From Nonomuraea africana (GTDB lineage: Bacteria; Actinomycetota; Actinomycetes; Streptosporangiales; Streptosporangiaceae): a stretch of DNA of 64,000 nucleotides. Where the stretch lies: contig NZ_JADBEF010000001.1 of assembly GCF_014873535.1 (NCBI RefSeq), positions 2,108,001 through 2,172,000 on the forward strand. The letters are read 5' to 3'. Numbering within the stretch: the stretch's first letter is position 1; each line of letters starts with the position of its first letter. Under the pieces are notes generated by a model, which was given only the letters and a program-made list of their open reading frames with translations, searched no databases and had not been told where the DNA came from. Positions 18,633-26,798 of this stretch are shown piece after piece. The position numbers and the translations under genes were made by a program.

Positions 18633-19033
18633 GAGCCGGATGTACGCGGGGGACTGCGACAGCGCCCTGCTTGTCCCTCGAAAGCCGCCACAGCTCCTGC
18701 TCCGGCCACCTCCGCCACCGGTACTCCTTCCTCGACCGAGCTCGTGCCCGTGCGAGGACCGGTGCCGGTTCCGGCCTTCCCCCAGGACAGTCCGTGGCGG
18801 CTCGATTCCGTCGGGTCCGTGCCCGACGCGCGGCTGTACGACCTGACCGCGTCCGGGCCGAGTGTATGTCTGAAAGTGCCGGCGGCCCGCAGGCCGACCC
18901 CCGGCCGCTCGCGGGCTGAGAGCGGCCGGAGGGAAGACGATGGGACATGTTTCCAAGACGGAAGGCCATTACGCCGCTCATCCGACCTCCCTAACGTTGA
19001 CGGCATCAACCCGAACGACAAGGGAGAGTTCCC
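18633..19033 (+). other. Gap with a possible exported-protein remnant
   Basis: Around 18740-18860 the plus strand reads STELVPVRGPVPVPAFPQD, SPWRLDSVGSVPDARLYDL with strong third-position GC bias, preceded by an Ala/Thr/Pro-rich stretch. No start, signal peptide or intact frame connects to it, so it may be the relic of a secreted protein. GGGAGAG before 19034 is the SD of the next gene. Confidence 0.35.
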
Positions 19034-19960
19034 GTGCGTGCTGTTGTCCAGAAGTCCTTCGGCGGTCCAGAGGTCCTCGAGATCGCCGACATTGACCAGC
19101 CCCAGCCCCTCGGTGGCGAGGTGCTCATCCGGGTCCGGGCGAGTGGCGTGAACCCCGTGGACGTCGCCGTCAGATCGGGGGCCTATCCGTTGCTGGGCGA
19201 GCCCAGTTTCGGGGTGGGATGGGACATTTCCGGCGTCGTGGAGGAGGCCGGTCCCGGAGCCCGGTTCAAGGTGGGCGACGAGGTCTTCGGAATGCCGTTC
19301 TTCCCCCGTGCCGCGACCGGATATGCCGAGTATGTCGCCGCCCCCTCGCGGCAGGTCGCCCGTAAGCCCGCCTCGATCGACCACGTGGAGGCCGCCGCGG
19401 TGCCGCTGGCCGCGCTGACGGCATGGCAGGGCCTGGTGGACGCGGCGCGGGTGAAGGCCGGCGACCGGGTGCTGATCCACCGCGCTGCCGGGGGAGTGGG
19501 GCACTTCGCCGTGCAGATCGCCAAGGCGCGCGGCGCGCACGTGATCGCGTTGGCGAGTGAGGCGCGGCATGAGTTCGTACGAAGCCTCGGCGCGGACGAG
19601 GTGATCGACTACCGGGTCACCGACGTCGAGGACGCGGTGCGCGATCTCGATGTCGTCTTCGACTCGAACGCCCGGGGGTCGCGTTCACTCAGCGTCTTGC
19701 GGCGGGGCGGCACGCTCGTGAGCATCATGGAGCACTGGAACCGGGAGCTGGAGGCGGAAGTCGAGGCGGCCGGGCGGCACTTCGCGGGGGTGTCGGTCGA
19801 GCCTGACTACGCGTCGCTGGAGGCCATCGCCGAGCTGATCGACGCGGGACGAATCCGGCCCCATGTACAGGAGACGTTCCCGCTCGAAGAGGCGGGCAAG
19901 GCTCATGAACTGGTCGGTTCCGGGCGGGTCCAGGGAAAGGTCGTCCTGACCGTAGGGTGA
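19034..19960 (+). CDS. NADP-dependent oxidoreductase, quinone-oxidoreductase type
   Basis: 308 residues, GTG start with AAGGGAGAG upstream. Zinc-free medium-chain dehydrogenase: N-terminal GroES-like part (VLIRVRASGVNPVDVAVRSG, DISGVVEEAGPGA), cofactor-binding AAGGVGHFAVQIAKARGAHV (about 155-175), and C-terminal GSGRVQGKVVLTVG. Typical reaction: NADPH-dependent reduction of enones or quinones. The AraC regulator gene follows 4 nt downstream in the same direction. Confidence 0.9.
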   Translation: MRAVVQKSFGGPEVLEIADIDQPQPLGGEVLIRVRASGVNPVDVAVRSGAYPLLGEPSFGVGWDISGVVEEAGPGARFKVGDEVFGMPFFPRAATGYAEYVAAPSRQVARKPASIDHVEAAAVPLAALTAWQGLVDAARVKAGDRVLIHRAAGGVGHFAVQIAKARGAHVIALASEARHEFVRSLGADEVIDYRVTDVEDAVRDLDVVFDSNARGSRSLSVLRRGGTLVSIMEHWNRELEAEVEAAGRHFAGVSVEPDYASLEAIAELIDAGRIRPHVQETFPLEEAGKAHELVGSGRVQGKVVLTVG

Positions 19961-19964
19961 TGGC

Positions 19965-20903
19965 GTGGACATCCTGACCGAGGCGCTGAGCTCGATGCGG
20001 ACCGGGCGGCCGACGTCCGTCCGCACCGACGGCCGTGCCCCCTGGGGGCTTCGGCTTCCGTCTGTCGCAGGGGCCGGCTTCCATGTGGTGCTGTACGGGA
20101 CGTGCTGGCTGGTGCCGCTGGAGGACGCTCCCGGCCATGTGCAGCCGATCGCCCTGAGCCAGGGGGACGTGGTCTTCCTGCGCGACGGCCGTGGCCATAT
20201 CCTCGCCGACCATCCGTCCACCCCGGCCGAGGTGGAAAGGCCCGAGCAGTTCCACCCGGGCTCGCCGATCGGCACCGTGCGGCTGGGCGGCGACGGCGCG
20301 CTGACCAGCCTGCTGTGCGGCAACTACCACCTTGACCAGGCGCGGCCGCATCCGCTGGTACGGCAGTTGCCCGAGGTGATCCATCTGCGGACGCGGCACG
20401 GCCGCCACCCCGAGCTGAGCGCCGCCGTCCAGCTGCTCGGCGCGGAGCTGGAGAACCCGCGGATCGGATCGGACGGCATCGTCCCCACGCTGATCGACTC
20501 GCTGCTGCTCTACCTCCTGCGGGCCTGGTTGGAGGCCCAGCCCCCGGCGGCGGCGAAGGGCTGGGCCGCCGCGCTCGGCGACTCGGCGATCGCGCCGGCG
20601 CTGGCGGCCATCCATGAGAACCCGTCGGCGCAGTGGACCGTCGAGTCGCTGGCCGAGCGGGCCGGGCTCTCCCGCGCGGCCTTCGCCCGGCGGTTCACGG
20701 CACTGGTCGGGGAGCCGCCCATGGCCTACCTGACCCGGTGGCGCATGACGACCGCGGCCCGGCTGCTGCGCGAGTCCGATGCTCCCCTGACCGCTGTCGC
20801 GGCGCAGGCCGGATACGGCTCGGAGTTCGCCTTCGCGAAAGCCTTCAAACGCGAGTACAGCTTGGCCCCCGGTGGATACCGCCGCCAGGCCCGAACGGCC
20901 TGA
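19965..20903 (+). CDS. AraC family regulator with cupin_6-type sensor
   Basis: 312 residues, GTG start. The N-terminal ~180 residues form the AraC cupin_6-like effector domain (FHVVLYGTCWLVPLED, LSQGDVVFLRDGRGHILAD). The C-terminal ~100 residues hold two helix-turn-helix motifs (TVESLAERAGLSRAAFARRF and APLTAVAAQAGYGSEFAFAK). Immediately downstream of and co-directional with the oxidoreductase gene, it probably controls that gene. Convergent with the glycerol operon's last gene, 32 nt apart. Confidence 0.93.
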   Translation: MDILTEALSSMRTGRPTSVRTDGRAPWGLRLPSVAGAGFHVVLYGTCWLVPLEDAPGHVQPIALSQGDVVFLRDGRGHILADHPSTPAEVERPEQFHPGSPIGTVRLGGDGALTSLLCGNYHLDQARPHPLVRQLPEVIHLRTRHGRHPELSAAVQLLGAELENPRIGSDGIVPTLIDSLLLYLLRAWLEAQPPAAAKGWAAALGDSAIAPALAAIHENPSAQWTVESLAERAGLSRAAFARRFTALVGEPPMAYLTRWRMTTAARLLRESDAPLTAVAAQAGYGSEFAFAKAFKREYSLAPGGYRRQARTA

Positions 20904-20935
20904 CGACAGAACGGCCTGCTCCAGCACCTGCCGGC

Positions 20936-22036
20936 CTATCGGTCGAAGACGATCACCTGGCGCAGCGCGGTGCCGTCGGCCAGCTGGTCCATGGCCGCGT
21001 TGATCTCCGACAGTCCGATCCTGGCCGAGACCAGCTTCTCCACCGGTAGCCTGCCCTCGCGCCACATCCGCGCGAACGCCGGGATGTCCCTGGCGGGCAG
21101 CGCCGAGCCCAGGTAGCTGCCGACGATGCTGCGTCCCTCTGCCACCAGCGCGAGCGGCGAGATCGAGGCCCGGGCGTGGGGCGCGGGCAGTCCCACGCTG
21201 ACCGTGCGGCCGCCGGGAGCGGTCGCGGTCACCGCCGTCTCGAACGCCGGGGCACTGCCCGCGGCCTCCACCACGATCTCGGCCTGCTCCGGCAGGTCGG
21301 CCGGGCCGTACACCTCGTGCGCGCCCAGCTCGCGTGCGACGGCGAGCTTGTCCGGGTTGGCGTCCACGCCGACGACCCTGACGCCGTCGAGGGCGAGCGC
21401 GGTGAGCAGCGCCGCCATGCCGACGCCGCCGAGCCCGACGACCATGACGGTCTGCCCGGCGCGGGGCCTGCCGACGTTGAGCACCGCGCCGCCGCCGGTC
21501 AGTACGGCGCAGCCGAGCAGCGCGGCCACCTCGGGCGGTACGTCGTCGTCGACCGGGACGGCCGAGCGATGGTCGACGACCGCGTGCGTGGCGAACGCCG
21601 ACACCCCGAGGTGGTGCAGCACCCGCGCGCCGTCCCTGTGCGGGCGGACGGCGCCACTCAGCAGGGTGCCGCTGTTGTTGGCGGCGCTGCCGGGAACGCA
21701 GGGCGTGACGCCGTCGGTGGCGCAGCCGGCGCAGCCGCCGCACCTGGGCAGGAAGGTCATGACGACGCGTCGCCCCGGGGTGAGGCCGGCCACTCCGGGG
21801 CCGATCCGCTCCACCACGCCTGCCGCCTCGTGCCCGAGGAGCATGGGCACCGGGCGCACCCTGTTGCCGTCGACCACCGACAGGTCCGAGTGGCACACGC
21901 CCGCCGCCTCCACTCTGACCAGCAGCTCGCCAGGCCCTGGCGGGTCCAGCTCCAGGTCGCAGACCGACAGCGGCCGCGACTCGGTGTAGGGCCGGGCGCG
22001 GCCGATCTCCTCCAGGACCGCTCCGCGAATCCGCAT
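20936..22036 (-). CDS. Zinc-dependent alcohol dehydrogenase (last gene of glycerol operon)
   Basis: 366 residues from ATG at 22036. Catalytic zinc site: C48 in AAGVCHSD, H69-E70 in LLGHEAAG. Structural zinc: CGGCAGC (99/102/105) and C113. NAD site GLGGVGMAAL. Family III-type alcohol dehydrogenase, oxidising an alcohol with NAD. The start overlaps the EamA stop (TGATG), placing it at the 3' end of the glp operon. It could oxidise glycerol, a short-chain alcohol, or a fatty alcohol freed from glycerol ethers; the last is only inference from the operon context. Confidence 0.92.
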   Translation of the reverse strand: MRIRGAVLEEIGRARPYTESRPLSVCDLELDPPGPGELLVRVEAAGVCHSDLSVVDGNRVRPVPMLLGHEAAGVVERIGPGVAGLTPGRRVVMTFLPRCGGCAGCATDGVTPCVPGSAANNSGTLLSGAVRPHRDGARVLHHLGVSAFATHAVVDHRSAVPVDDDVPPEVAALLGCAVLTGGGAVLNVGRPRAGQTVMVVGLGGVGMAALLTALALDGVRVVGVDANPDKLAVARELGAHEVYGPADLPEQAEIVVEAAGSAPAFETAVTATAPGGRTVSVGLPAPHARASISPLALVAEGRSIVGSYLGSALPARDIPAFARMWREGRLPVEKLVSARIGLSEINAAMDQLADGTALRQVIVFDR

Positions 22037-22929
22037 CAGATCACCCTTCTTCGTGTCGAGAGGTTGGCCAGCAACACCCCGCAGCCGCCCAGGACCAGCC
22101 CGGCGATCGCGAGCGGGTGCAGCGGCTGCCCGGCGAGCAGCCAGGCCAGCACGGCGGTCACCGCGGGGGTCAGGAAGAACACCGTGCTGACCCGGCTGGC
22201 GGCAGCACGCAGCAGCATCCGGTTGAGCAGGATGAACGCCGCGATGGAGTTGACCAGCGCCATCCACGCCACCGACAGCCCGAACGCCGTCCAGTCCGAC
22301 ACCCGTACCGGCCCGGTCAGCAGGCAGGCGAGCCCGACCGCGGGGCCGCTGACCAGCAGCTGCACGGCGGTGCCGGTCAGCGTGTGCATGCGGGGCACGA
22401 ACCGCTGCTGGTAGAGGGTGCCCGCGCTGAGCCCCGCCAGCCCGGCCAGGCAGAGCACCACTCCGAGGGGGGACAGGCTGACCCGGTCGGCCACCGCCAG
22501 CACCACCCCGGCCGCGCCGAGCGTGAAGCCGGCCCACTGCCCGGCGCCGACCCGCTCGCCCAGCGCCCGCGAGGCCAGCACGATGACGACCGGGTTCAGT
22601 CCCTGAACCAGGGAGACGACCGCGGCGGGCAGTCCTGCGCCGAGCGCGCTGTAGAAGGCGCCGAACTGCACGGCCTGGATCAGCAGCCCGGAGATCGCCA
22701 CGTGCGCCAGCGTCCGCCCGCGCGGCCACGGCGCCCGTCTGGCGAGCGCGTACCCGGTGAGCAGCACCCCGGCCACGGCGAACCGGGCGAACATCAGCAG
22801 CAGCGGCGCCGCGGCCCGCACCCCCGGAATGCCGGCGATGAACGCGCTGCTCCACAGCACGACGAACACCGCGGGCGCCGGCGACCACCGGGCGGGCGCG
22901 GCACGAGCGGACTCCCGCACCTGCGGCAT
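22036..22929 (-). CDS. EamA/DMT family transporter
   Basis: 297 residues from ATG at 22929 (MPQVRESARAAPARW); the ORF extends further upstream without support. About ten hydrophobic helices in two EamA halves (VLWSSAFIAGIPGVRAAAP, QFGAFYSALGAGLPAAVVSL, NPVVIVLASRALGERV; second half AWMALVNSIAAFILLNRML, TPAVTAVLAWLLAGQPLHP). Drug/metabolite efflux or uptake, substrate unknown. Within the glycerol operon, 23 nt after glpP and overlapping the ADH start. Confidence 0.9.
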   Translation of the reverse strand: MPQVRESARAAPARWSPAPAVFVVLWSSAFIAGIPGVRAAAPLLLMFARFAVAGVLLTGYALARRAPWPRGRTLAHVAISGLLIQAVQFGAFYSALGAGLPAAVVSLVQGLNPVVIVLASRALGERVGAGQWAGFTLGAAGVVLAVADRVSLSPLGVVLCLAGLAGLSAGTLYQQRFVPRMHTLTGTAVQLLVSGPAVGLACLLTGPVRVSDWTAFGLSVAWMALVNSIAAFILLNRMLLRAAASRVSTVFFLTPAVTAVLAWLLAGQPLHPLAIAGLVLGGCGVLLANLSTRRRVI

Positions 22930-22952
22930 CGAAGCATCCTTCCGCGTGCGGA

Positions 22953-23573
22953 TCAGGAGGCGCGCAGGGCGGAGCGGCGCAGCTCCCAGAGCCGCTCCTC
23001 GGAGGTGCACACCCCGGCGGCGCCGTGACCCAGCGCCTCCACCACGTCGTCCTCTCCCTGGACGAACCCCGCCGCCAGGTACGGCACGCCGACCTCCCTG
23101 GCCTGCCGCTCGACGTACCGCAGCACCACGGCCGGCATCAGCTGCACCAGGTCGGGCTGCGACCTGGCGATGGACTGCATGCTCCGCCGCAGGTTGGACC
23201 GGTCCGTCACGAACACCTTCTGCATGGTCAGCAGCCCGAGCCCGGCGGCCCGCTCGATCATCGCCTGCCGGGTGGAGCAGATCCCGACCGCTCCGATCCC
23301 CTGGAGGTAGGCCAGCGCGCCGGGGTCGTGGCCCAGCCCGGGGGTGGAGTCGATGTTGACGAACCCGATCTTCCCGGCGGCCAGGGTCCGCTCGACGGTC
23401 GCCGCCAGGTCGCCGAGCGGGATCGAGGCGAGGATGCCGAGCGGGGCCGCGGTGGTGGTGAAGCGCTCGACCGTCTCCACGCCCACTAGCGACGCCACGA
23501 CGGGGTGCTCGGCCAGCGCGGAGAGCAGTCGCCGGTCAATGGGGCGCTTGTGACGAGAATTCACCGCGTTCAC
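22953..23573 (-). CDS. glpP: Glycerol-3-phosphate-responsive antiterminator GlpP
   Basis: 206 residues, GTG start at 23573, one base after the flavoprotein stop. A full-length GlpP-family protein (Pfam G3P_antiterm): GKIGFVNIDSTPGLGHDPGA, YLQGIGAVGICSTRQAMIER, GLLTMQKVFVTDRSNLRRSM, PDLVQLMPAVVLRYVERQ, PYLAAGFVQGEDDVVEALGH. In Bacillus, GlpP bound to glycerol-3-phosphate binds glp leader mRNA and prevents termination. Here the operon's own leader carries an intrinsic terminator hairpin (29806-29850), so autogenous antitermination is the obvious model. GlpP-like proteins also occur in operons where the target is unproven; function here is inference from homology plus the leader. Confidence 0.9.
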   Translation of the reverse strand: MNAVNSRHKRPIDRRLLSALAEHPVVASLVGVETVERFTTTAAPLGILASIPLGDLAATVERTLAAGKIGFVNIDSTPGLGHDPGALAYLQGIGAVGICSTRQAMIERAAGLGLLTMQKVFVTDRSNLRRSMQSIARSQPDLVQLMPAVVLRYVERQAREVGVPYLAAGFVQGEDDVVEALGHGAAGVCTSEERLWELRRSALRAS

Positions 23574-23574
23574 C

Positions 23575-25128
23575 TTAATGAGGGACGGATCCGAAAGGGC
23601 TGGGCAGGCCCAGCTTGCCGGGGTTCATGATGCCGTGCGGGTCGAGGGCCTGCTTGACCGCCACCAGGGTGGGGTAGCCGCTGCCGAGCGCCTGCTCCAC
23701 GTACGGCGAGCGCAGCAGGCCGACCCCGTGGTGGTGGCTGATCGCGGCGCCGTGCTTGATGAGCACCTGCGCGGCGGCGTCCCAGGCGGCCCGGTACCAC
23801 GCGCGCCGGTGGTCGCGCTCGACGTCGCCGCGCAGCGAGAAGTACAGGCAGGCGCCGTCGGTGTAGGCGTGCGACTGGTGCGCGGAGGCGCGCAGTGTCC
23901 CCGGCACGCCCTCGATGGCGGCCACCACCTCGTGGTAGATGTCCGGCAACGCCGCCCACGGCGCGGCGATCTCGCAGGTGTCGGCGACGAAACCGGGCCC
24001 CTTGGCGAAGCCGTCGCCTGCCTTGCCGACGATCATCCGTTCGTCCAGCCACCTCGCGAACACCGCATCGCCGTCCAGCGTCACCGACGCGCGCTCCCCG
24101 CACGCCTCGGCGGCCACGGCCATGGTGGCGTCGACCAGCCCTGGCTCTCCCTCGTCGGCGATGAGCAGGAGGTTGGTGCCCGGCTCGCCGAAGTGGGTGC
24201 CGCTCTCCTGCCTGTCGTACAGCCGCAGCACGGCCGGGGTCGCGCCGCGCTGCAGGATCTCCCTGCACGCCTCCAGCCCTGCGGCGAAGGTGTCGAACCC
24301 GTAGGCCCGCCCCACGGCGTACGACGGCAGCCGATGGGTGCGCAGCCGCAGCCGGGTGATCACCCCGAGCGTGCCCTCCGAGCCGATGAACAGCTGCCGC
24401 AGGTCCGGCCCGACGGCGGCGCGCGGGTAGGCGCCGTAGGTGGCGGTGGTCCCGTCGGGCAGCACCACGTCCAGCCCGACGACCATGTCCTCGATCTTGC
24501 CGTACCGGGTGGACAGCTGGCCTGCGCCGCGGCAGGCCGCCCAGCCGCCGACGGTGGAGATGGCGAAGGCGGAGGGCCAGTGCCCGGTCGTGGCGGCGTG
24601 CACCTCCTGCAACTCCTTCTCGAACAGGTCGCCGAACATGCCCGCCTGCACCTCGACGATCATCGACTCCGCGTCGTAGGAGAGGATCCGGTTGAGCCGG
24701 CACACGTCCAGCACAACCCCGCCGAACACCGGCAGCGCCGCACCGAGCACGTTGCTGCGCCCCGCCGAGACGGTGAGCGGGATGCGGTGGCGATGGCAGA
24801 TCCGCACCACGGCCGCCACCTGCTCCTCGTCGGCCGCCTCGACGACCACCGCCTCGGGGGTGGCCGGATGGCCGTCGGTCTCGCCGATGGAGGTGCCCGC
24901 CCACCAGTCGCGGGTGCGCAGGATCACCTCGTCCCTGCCGGTGTGCACCGCGGCGCAGACCGCGCGAAGCTCGGCGACCACCCCCTCGGGAACGCGCACC
25001 ACCTCGCCCTGCAGGCTGGCCGCGCCCGTCCCCGGCGGGCAGTCGGCGGCCCAGCGCGGCGGGGTGGGCGCGCCGACGACGTAGTCGCCCCGGTTGAACG
25101 GATGGGTGATGGTCTGCCTGCTGATCAT
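23575..25128 (-). CDS. FAD-linked oxidase, alkyl-DHAP synthase-like
   Basis: 517 residues from ATG at 25128, overlapping the glpD stop (ATGA). PCMH-type FAD-binding domain with PLTVSAGRSNVLGAALPVFG (about 117-136) and STVGGWAACRGAGQLSTRYG, then GSEGTLGVITRLRLR. The C-terminal substrate domain ends with AAISHHHGVGLLRSPYVEQ and LKLDPHGIMNPGKLGLP-type closing (ALDPHGIMNPGKLGLP). The HHHGVG motif is diagnostic of the AGPS (alkylglycerone-phosphate synthase) branch of this superfamily. Bacterial relatives oxidise or rearrange glycerol-phosphate derivatives; the exact reaction is unproven. Its position between glpD and glpP fits a substrate built on glycerol-3-phosphate or DHAP. Confidence 0.88.
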   Translation of the reverse strand: MISRQTITHPFNRGDYVVGAPTPPRWAADCPPGTGAASLQGEVVRVPEGVVAELRAVCAAVHTGRDEVILRTRDWWAGTSIGETDGHPATPEAVVVEAADEEQVAAVVRICHRHRIPLTVSAGRSNVLGAALPVFGGVVLDVCRLNRILSYDAESMIVEVQAGMFGDLFEKELQEVHAATTGHWPSAFAISTVGGWAACRGAGQLSTRYGKIEDMVVGLDVVLPDGTTATYGAYPRAAVGPDLRQLFIGSEGTLGVITRLRLRTHRLPSYAVGRAYGFDTFAAGLEACREILQRGATPAVLRLYDRQESGTHFGEPGTNLLLIADEGEPGLVDATMAVAAEACGERASVTLDGDAVFARWLDERMIVGKAGDGFAKGPGFVADTCEIAAPWAALPDIYHEVVAAIEGVPGTLRASAHQSHAYTDGACLYFSLRGDVERDHRRAWYRAAWDAAAQVLIKHGAAISHHHGVGLLRSPYVEQALGSGYPTLVAVKQALDPHGIMNPGKLGLPSPFGSVPH

Positions 25129-26798
25129 GAAAGTCCCTCCATCAGAACGCTCTTCTCGCGGTCCACGCCGCGCACGTAGTCCTCGACCTGCCTGGCCACC
25201 TCGTCGTCGGAGAGCCCCAGCTCGCGCTGGAGCAGCCGGCCCACCTCGGGGGCGGCCTTGACCGACAGTTCACGGGCGAACAGCCGCATGCGGGTGCGCC
25301 GCGACAGCACGTCGTCGACGTTCCTGGCCAGCTCGCACCTGGCCGCGTAGACCACTTCGGCCCGCAGGTGCTCGCTGCCCTCGATGACCGGCTCGGCCAG
25401 CGCCGGGTCCTCGGCGATGAGGTCGGCGACGAAGCGGGTCTCGGTCCCGTACCGCTCGCCCAGGTGGGCGCCGAGCCCGCCGGTGGCGGTGGTCGCCTCC
25501 GCGTCGTAGCCGGCGCCGCCGAGCAGGGGCAGGCGTGCCGTACGGCAGCGCGCCCGGCGGCCGAGCACCTTCAGCGCCTCGTCGATCACCAGCTCGCCCA
25601 TGTGCCTGCTGGTGGTGAGCTTGCCGCCGGTGACGGTGACCAGGCCGTGGGCGTCGGTGGAGATGCGGTGGTCGCGGCTCATGTCCAGGGTGGCGCCCTC
25701 CTTGGACCCCACCAGGGGCCGCAGCCCGGCGATCGAGCCGACCACGTCGTCGGGGGTGAGCGCGGCGTCGAAGGCGGTGTTGGCGCCGTCGAGCAGGTAC
25801 TGCATCTCCTCGCGGGTGCACAGCACCTCGTCCAGCGAGCCGTCGTAGTCGGTGTCGGTGGTGCCGACCACGACCACGTCGCCCCAGCGGGTGCAGGTGG
25901 CGCGACGCGCCCGGCCGGGCACGGGCACGGTCACGGTGCCGTCGACGGGCAGCCGGGTCCACGGCACCACGATGTGCACCCCCTTGGCGGGGCGAACGCG
26001 CGGCCGGTGGCCGGCGTCGGAGAACGCGTCGAGGGTGTCGGACCAGACGCCGGTCGCGTTGACGACCACCCCGGCGCGCACCTCGATGCTCCGCCCGTCC
26101 ACCTCGACGCGCGCCCCGCGCACCCGGCCGCCCTCCTTGACGAGCTCGCGGCAGGCCGCGCCGTTCAGCACGGTCGCGCCGAAGTGGGCGGCGGTCCTGG
26201 CGATGGTCAGGGTCAGCCGGGCGTCGTCGGCGCGGCTGTCGTAGTAGAGCAGCCCGCCCTTGAGCCGGTCGGCGCGCAGCCGCGGCGCCCTGGCCAGCAC
26301 CTCCGCGACGCTGAGTCGCTGATGCAGCCGGCCGATGCGCCAGCCGCCCGCCAGGTCGTAGGTCCACAACAGTCCTTCGAAGGCCTTGGCGATGCGGGCG
26401 TCGAACACGCCGTCCTGGGTGAGGATGGGCAGCACGAACGGCAGCCGCCGTACCAGATGGGGCGCGTTGCGGCGGAACCGCTGCCGCTCCAGCAGCGAGC
26501 GCCGCACCAGCGGCAGGTTGCCCTGCTCGATGTAGCGCAGCCCGCCGTGCACCATCTTGGAGGACCTGGAGGAGGTGCCCGAGGCGAAGTCGTCCCGCTC
26601 CACCAGCGCCACGCTCAGGCCTCTGGCGGCGGCGTCCAACGCGGTGTAGCAGCCGGTCACGCCGCCGCCGACGACGAGGACGTCGACCGACCGTGTGGCC
26701 AGCCGCTCGATCTGTGCCTGGCGGTCCAGCCGCAGCGGGGTGCGCCGGATGGCGCTCCTGGTCTCCGATCTGGGTCTGCGTTCGGGAAGCCGGATCAC
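25125..26798 (-). CDS. glpD: Glycerol-3-phosphate dehydrogenase (FAD)
   Basis: 557 residues, GTG start at 26798 overlapping the glpK stop (GTGA). FAD-binding VLVVGGGVTGCYTALDAAAR near 40-60, then the GlpD signature FASGTSSRSSKMVHGGLRYI and EQGNLPLVRRSLLERQ. Closing HMGELVIDEALKVLGRR and a C-terminal DAO_C domain. Oxidises glycerol-3-phosphate to DHAP at the membrane, passing electrons to quinone. A basic N-terminal extension of ~35 residues precedes the FAD domain. Middle of the operon, with four-base overlaps at both ends. Confidence 0.95.
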   Translation of the reverse strand: MIRLPERRPRSETRSAIRRTPLRLDRQAQIERLATRSVDVLVVGGGVTGCYTALDAAARGLSVALVERDDFASGTSSRSSKMVHGGLRYIEQGNLPLVRRSLLERQRFRRNAPHLVRRLPFVLPILTQDGVFDARIAKAFEGLLWTYDLAGGWRIGRLHQRLSVAEVLARAPRLRADRLKGGLLYYDSRADDARLTLTIARTAAHFGATVLNGAACRELVKEGGRVRGARVEVDGRSIEVRAGVVVNATGVWSDTLDAFSDAGHRPRVRPAKGVHIVVPWTRLPVDGTVTVPVPGRARRATCTRWGDVVVVGTTDTDYDGSLDEVLCTREEMQYLLDGANTAFDAALTPDDVVGSIAGLRPLVGSKEGATLDMSRDHRISTDAHGLVTVTGGKLTTSRHMGELVIDEALKVLGRRARCRTARLPLLGGAGYDAEATTATGGLGAHLGERYGTETRFVADLIAEDPALAEPVIEGSEHLRAEVVYAARCELARNVDDVLSRRTRMRLFARELSVKAAPEVGRLLQRELGLSDDEVARQVEDYVRGVDREKSVLMEGLS